NCBI RefSeq assembly: GCF_021730395.1
Contig: NC_069367.1
Coordinates: 14,134,501 to 14,198,500, forward strand
Source of the DNA: Mercenaria mercenaria
Taxonomy: Eukaryota > Mollusca > Bivalvia > Venerida > Veneridae
Length of the DNA stretch: 64,000 bases
Direction of reading: 5' to 3'
Shown: positions 59,785-64,000 of the stretch, piece by piece
Layout: the number at the start of each line of letters is the position of its first letter
Position numbering within the stretch: the stretch's first letter is position 1
The notes under the pieces: generated by a model
Seen by the model: only the letters and a program-made list of their open reading frames with translations
What the model was told of the DNA's origin: nothing
Databases searched by the model: none
Program-made: the position numbers and the translations under genes

Positions 59785-60000
59785 AACGCCTCGTGGTTTG
59801 ATAACTTCTGTGTATCTGAACCGTGATAAATAGATGACAAGCCACATAAAGATTTCATTTTTTCAGAGTAGTAATTAACTGGACGTCTTACGGAAATTGA
59901 CGTCATAATTGACGTCATAATGCTGTCTTACCAGTCCGATTTTCAATCGCTGTTTGTAGCAGAATATTTACAGCTTGACCTGCTTCTTTGTTTAAGGAGC
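59785..60000. repeat. Half palindromic element, family B, with tail
   Basis: Begins near the tip (CGTGGTTTGATAAC), continues with the right arm (ATCTGAACCGTGATA) and the family tail, including TTGACGTCATAATTGACGTC and CTTCTTTGTTTAA. The left arm is absent. Confidence 0.6.
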
Positions 60001-60492
60001 TAGGTTACCTTGTTACCAGGGTTAATTCAAATATGTTAAACCGTAGCAATTTATTGTATTTCGTGTAAGGTAATGTTTTAGCTGCTAGAATCTCAAGTTC
60101 GTTTGTCTCTGTCCCTTTGTGTAGAAGTTTTATTCAGATTTATCCCTCCAAAGATATTTTATATTGAAAGAAGAAGGAAAATACGGATATTTAACACTTT
60201 TCAATGTGTCTGGTCTGCGTAGTTGATTTTTTCAGTAGGCTATGCGTGCTAGCTTTCTAAAATCAGCTTAAAATGAATATGTCGGCTCGTGTTTCCATAG
60301 TAGCGCATTTTGTCTCATTTTAAAACAACTATGTATGATAGCAGGTTTTTCGACGGCTTCAATGTAATTCTGTTAATAATCAACATGGACTATTTAGGGT
60401 AATATTATTAGCAGAATACTCAACACTTTACATGGTGCCCTATTTACCTTAACGTTTAAAGTAACCGTGGCAATAGAAATTTTTGAAATTAA
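60001..60492. other. Unassigned DNA
   Basis: No gene or repeat boundary recognised. Confidence 0.35.
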
Positions 60493-60644
60493 GAAATAAT
60501 TTATAGCAGAACAGTGCTTTATCACTATGTATGCACGATGGGCGGTTATACGTCGGGCGTAATAATCTAAAATTATTTCGGACGACGTATAACCGCCCGA
60601 GTGTATAAATAGTGATAAAGCACTGTTTTGCTATACATTATTTC
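60493..60644. repeat. Palindromic element, family F
   Basis: Arms CAGTGCTTTATCACTAT and GGGCGGTTATACGTCG with mirrors. CGAT (60536-60539; CGA followed by one extra T) faces CGAG (60598-60601), giving the same tandem G.A site, but with a longer inner stem than other families. The outer ends (TAAGAAATAAT and ATTATTTCGATTCTAA) are those of family C. The downstream tail has GGACCGGAAACGGTAAT, as in family H. Confidence 0.85.
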
Positions 60645-61033
60645 GATTCTAATATGTTCTTTATTGTAAAATTTATATCAAATATGATGGAACTGTTTCT
60701 TCGCGCAACATGGCGCCAGTAGTAGGTATTTGTTAAAACACGCTAGGACCGGAAACGGTAATACGTCTTGCAACAGAATTCATTTCGAGCGAAAGATATT
60801 GCGAATTATTCAGCAAAGCGAATAACTAATTCAGTATGTATATAAATTAATCAAAACATTTGTGCAATGTGACATTTCGTTTAAAACATGTTATTAAGTA
60901 AAGTATTTCATGAAATTTGAAAGCGCTGTTTCCTGTTGCGTACATGGCGCTAAATATCACGTTGACGTGACGTCAACATAACATCGTTGTGATGATTAAA
61001 GCATTGTTAACCATATTAGAATATCTTATATTT
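60645..61033. other. Tail of family F and unassigned DNA
   Basis: Contains ACGTGACGTCAAC near 60965. No gene. Confidence 0.4.
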
Positions 61034-61207
61034 AACAAATAATCAAGGCCTTCGAGTTGTTTATCGTCTGATTTACCACGGTCCAGAGTTCAGGTGCGTA
61101 GGAATTGAACCACGAGGGCGTTAGCCCGAGTGGTTAAATACTGAAGCATCTGAACGATGAACCGTGGTAGATTAGACGATAAATCACAAGAAGGCCTTGA
61201 TTGTTTT
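61034..61207. repeat. Palindromic element, family B, complete copy
   Basis: Arms AACAAATAATCAAGGCCTTC, GTTTATCGTCTGATTTACCA and mirrors. CGAG (61113-61116) faces CGAG (61127-61130) with a GGGC/GCCC stem and GTTA loop (61120-61123). Further out, TTCGAG on the left faces CACAAG on the right, which looks like a second CGAG pair with one side decayed. The tail to ~61427 has TGACGTCA twice (61299-61306, 61311-61318), CTTCTTTGTTTAA and TGTTAGAATT. Confidence 0.9.
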
Positions 61208-61529
61208 CATTCTGACATGCTCATTGAAATATTTTAATAAATATTATGCTGGACTTCATTTACCCGAGGAGTAATGTATCGGACGTCATACGGCAATTTG
61301 ACGTCATAATTGACGTCATAATGCTCTCTTACCGGTCCGCGCGTCAACTGTTGTTTATCGCAGAATATATAGAGTTTGATTTCCTTCTTTGTTTAACTGG
61401 AAATCAAACCGAGTCATGTTAGAATTTGCCTTTTATCGTAATTTCTTTGAAAAAGATTAAATAAAATTACCTTTCTCGTTTCTCGTTAATATAGCTTCAA
61501 AACATTTTATTTCTAAAGTAAGCCTTAGT

Positions 61530-61720
61530 ATACGGAAGAGCATTAGTGCCAGGTGTATGTTATTTATTAACTCGAAATTTCGAGTTACTTATCTCGAAAT
61601 TTCGAGTTACGTATCTTGAAATTTCGAGTAACTAACTACAATATTTTTCGTTGATGTATAGGTCCTGGCCAAGGTTAGGTACCTGGTGTATCCATTGGGT
61701 AGCCCTACAGGGTTTGCTCA
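61530..61720. repeat. Element with TTTCGAGTT tandem units, copy 2
   Basis: TATACGGAAGAGCATTAGTG, about three CTCGAAATTTCGAGTT-type units, and CCTGGCCAAGGTTAGGTACC, as in 47299-47570. It directly abuts a family C palindrome. Confidence 0.75.
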
Positions 61721-61735
61721 TAGAAAATATTTAAG

Positions 61736-61913
61736 AAATAATATATCTCATCCAGTGATTTGTCGTTGAATAAATCATTGTCTGGAGTTCAGATGAGAAG
61801 GAATTATATCACGAGGGCGCAGCCCGAGTGATATAATAATACGCATCTGAATGACAAACAATGATTTATTCAAGAGCAAATCACTAAATGAGATATATTA
61901 TTTCGATTCTAAC
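61736..61913. repeat. Palindromic element, family C, copy 2
   Basis: As copy 1; CGAG at 61812-61815 faces 61825-61828 with a GCA loop. The tail is interrupted by a small MITE (about 62006-62284) and resumes to ~62400. Confidence 0.9.
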
Positions 61914-62005
61914 ACGTTACCAAGGATTTTAAAGTACATCCTTGACGACATTCATTAAATATTTGCCCGTTTTCAATCGGTTTCTTTTCCAGCGCGCCGC
62001 TATGC

Positions 62006-62284
62006 CCCGTTTCGATGTAACTCATTGCAGACTTGGAGCGGTCTTCTGCGCATGCCCGAAAGTGATTATCATTTGTAGCGCACGGCAAAAATATGCATAT
62101 TTTTGCATGACTGCATGCATTTAGTGTACAATATGCATAAACTACTCACTAAAGGTTAGGGTTAGTATCACTATGGTTACAAAATATATACATTTAAGAT
62201 ATTTTCGTTCAAATTTAGTTTATCCGGTATGTACCGGAGTCTGTCATTTATACCGGCGCTCCAAGTCTGCATTGAGTCACAGTC
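62006..62284. mobile_element. Small MITE nested in the tail of a family C element
   Basis: Inverted ends CATTGCAGACTTGGAGCG (left, within 62017-62040) and the mirror within 62257-62280. The other family C copies are uninterrupted here (GCTATGCCGTTTGACGCC), which defines the insert. ATGCC lies on both sides. Confidence 0.75.
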
Positions 62285-62403
62285 ATGCCGTTTGACGCCA
62301 TGACGTAATAATTGTGACGTCAGAACAGTGATTTGTTGTATAATAATTCACTGTTTTCTGCCTTCTTTGTTTAATAGGAAAATGAATCAGATCGTGTTAG
62401 AAC

Positions 62404-62520
62404 ACCATTTAAACCATGTTTATTGATTGATTTTGTTGGGGTTTAACCGACACAATTATAGGTCATATGGCGACTTTTATATTGGAGGAAACTCAGATGC
62501 CTAAACCATGTTTAAGTGGG
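62404..62520 (-). mobile_element. SINE-like repeat (GGGTTTAACG body), copy 2
   Basis: AAACCATGTTTATTGATTG, GGGGTTTAACCGACACAATT, ATAGGTCATATGGCGA and CTAAACCATGTTTAAG, as at 47600-47770. Confidence 0.5.
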
Positions 62521-62649
62521 CCATTCTAATTTTTTTAGGAACTCCTGTCCCCCTATTGTTTTTTCTACTTTTGATGACAAAAATGAATATAAAGCATGTT
62601 AGTTACCTTTAGTAATACATATGTGACAGATATCAGTTGTTTATTTAAG

Positions 62650-62817
62650 AAATAATATATCTCATCCAGTGATTTGTCGTTTAATAAATCATTGTTTGGA
62701 GTTCAGATGCGAAGGAATTATATCACGAGGGCGCAGCCCGAGTGATATAATTATACGCATCTGAATGACAAACAATGATTTATTCAAGAGCAAATCACTA
62801 AATGAGATATATTATTT
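62650..62817. repeat. Palindromic element, family C, copy 3
   Basis: As copies 1 and 2; CGAG at 62726-62729 faces 62739-62742 with a GCA loop at 62733-62735. Tail to ~63032. The three copies are close in sequence, so this family has been active recently. Confidence 0.9.
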
Positions 62818-63039
62818 CGATTCTAACACGTAACTAAGTATTTTTAAGTACATCCTTGATGACATTCATTAAATATTTGCCCGTTTTCAATCGGTTTCTT
62901 TTCCAGCGCGCCGCTATGCCGTTTGACGCCATGACGTAGTAATTGTGACGTCAGAACAGTGATTTGTTGTATAATAATTCACTGTTTTCTGCCTTCTTTG
63001 TTTAATAGGAAAATGAATCGGATCGTGTTAGAATTTAAG

Positions 63040-64000
63040 TTTTTATTGCATTTCTAATATAAACTTTCTTTTATCATGACCAGGGATAAGGAAAACTACG
63101 TGTCCCTCAACTGGGCGTGACTTCAACAAACCGATTTAATGCATACAGGCAATACTTATTAGCTAATTTCAGTGGACTTGTTTGCTTGAAATAAATTTAT
63201 GAGCTACTTGCAAGTAACATCATAAAAATAACTGGCATAGAAATTACAAAAAATATTGACTTTCACCTGTCCCTAAATTTTACATCATTTCCGTAACCCA
63301 TGTGGAATCCCTGTGATAGCTGAACAGATTTAAGTATTTATTATCTTTCAAAGGGGTGTCATAGAAGAATATTGTGATGTTTTCATTTTAAGAACTTTGT
63401 CTTTTACAATATAAAATGGAATATGTATATTCTGATGGCCAGCATGTTTTATTTTTAGTGAGAATATGTTTTGTTTGTCATTACCGTAACTCTTATTTTA
63501 GCCTAATTGCTGTATCAAGATTTAAGAGCATTACACCCACTTGTAGATTTTGCGTACATGGTTCCACACCTTGTATTTAAAATACTTAGTAGTGATGTGT
63601 CAAAATGTAACAATTTGTCATTTCCGTAACTGTCATTTCCATAACGTGGTTGTTACGGAAATGACATTTTGTTATTAAAAACAGAGATTTCATTACAGAA
63701 AACAATTCTTCGATTTATGTTTTATACAATTGTTAAAAAGTGTTTTTGGAAACTTTACTTTAAAACGGAATGTTAATGTGAAATATAGCGCCTGTTAACC
63801 GTACTATATTATTTCCGTAACTCTGGTTGCGAGCAGATCTCTCATAATCTGTGTAAAAATATTTTTAACCTTTGAGACACGTTTGTTCTGCAAAATAATG
63901 TTTTCAATGGTGTTGACAGATTCAAGTGTGTTCTAGTTAGAGGAAATTGTATCTGTGGTTAGGGTAACGACAAAGTGTTTGGAAAGGGCAAACAAGAAAC
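63040..64000. other. Unassigned DNA with recurring TTTCCGTAAC words
   Basis: CATTTCCGTAAC or a one-base variant occurs near 63287, 63479, 63618, 63631 and 63808, and inverted as GTTACGGAAATGAC near 63653. No open frame or repeat boundary explains it. Confidence 0.5.

Overview
The window is animal nuclear DNA. It has spliced genes with GT-AG introns, LINE, SINE and MITE copies, and long AT-rich non-coding stretches. The repeat families (GTCCGTCC-rich tandem repeats with AAGGTCA motifs, tRNA-derived SINEs with a GGGTTTAACG body, abundant palindromic elements) and the secreted C-type-lectin genes fit a bivalve mollusc, perhaps a venerid clam. The species is an inference.

Three host genes can be supported, all on the + strand. 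(1) 9654-14979: a complete five-exon evectin / PLEKHB-type PH-domain gene (197 aa). (2) 24550-43138: a seven-exon gene in which every junction keeps frame. It encodes a 755-aa secreted or surface protein with a signal peptide, two C-type-lectin-like domains (CTLDs), a 14-copy 17-residue Lys/Ser/Thr/Pro array and a short hydrophobic C-terminus. (3) From 48465: a tandem paralogue with a signal-peptide exon and, at 58134-58310, the first half of a CTLD. It runs off the window. The two lectin promoters share a TGACGTCA plus CCGGAAGT pair 60-75 bases before the start codon.

The rest is mostly repeats. 1-4430 is a tandem array of ~0.9-kb units. 5.4-8.5 kb holds MITEs around a broken hAT element. 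11.6-12.5, 19.3-20.9, 28.4-29.6, 31.6-34.4, 39.7-42.7, 43.5-44.9 and 46.0-47.2 kb are degenerate tandem or dispersed repeats, several dense in AGGTCA half-sites. 52157-55576 is a 3.4-kb element with 11-bp inverted ends and TA flanks. 57.06-58.05 kb is a 21-copy minisatellite that stops just before a start codon. Five MITE families are bounded by TTAA. LINE 3' ends lie at 24.9-25.7 and 40.9-41.9 kb. No retrovirus, LTR element or Polinton was recognised.

The most unusual signal is a set of at least eight palindromic families (H, A, G, D, E, C, F, B; perhaps a ninth) whose arms differ in sequence. In nearly all of them the same feature interrupts the arms near the tip: CGAG facing CGAG, which gives a tandem G.A mismatch, often capped by a C(GNA)G or C(GNNA)G loop. 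In two families a second pair of facing CGAG sites recurs further out. Some families share outer ends or TGACGTCA-bearing tails, so the hairpins look like interchangeable modules.
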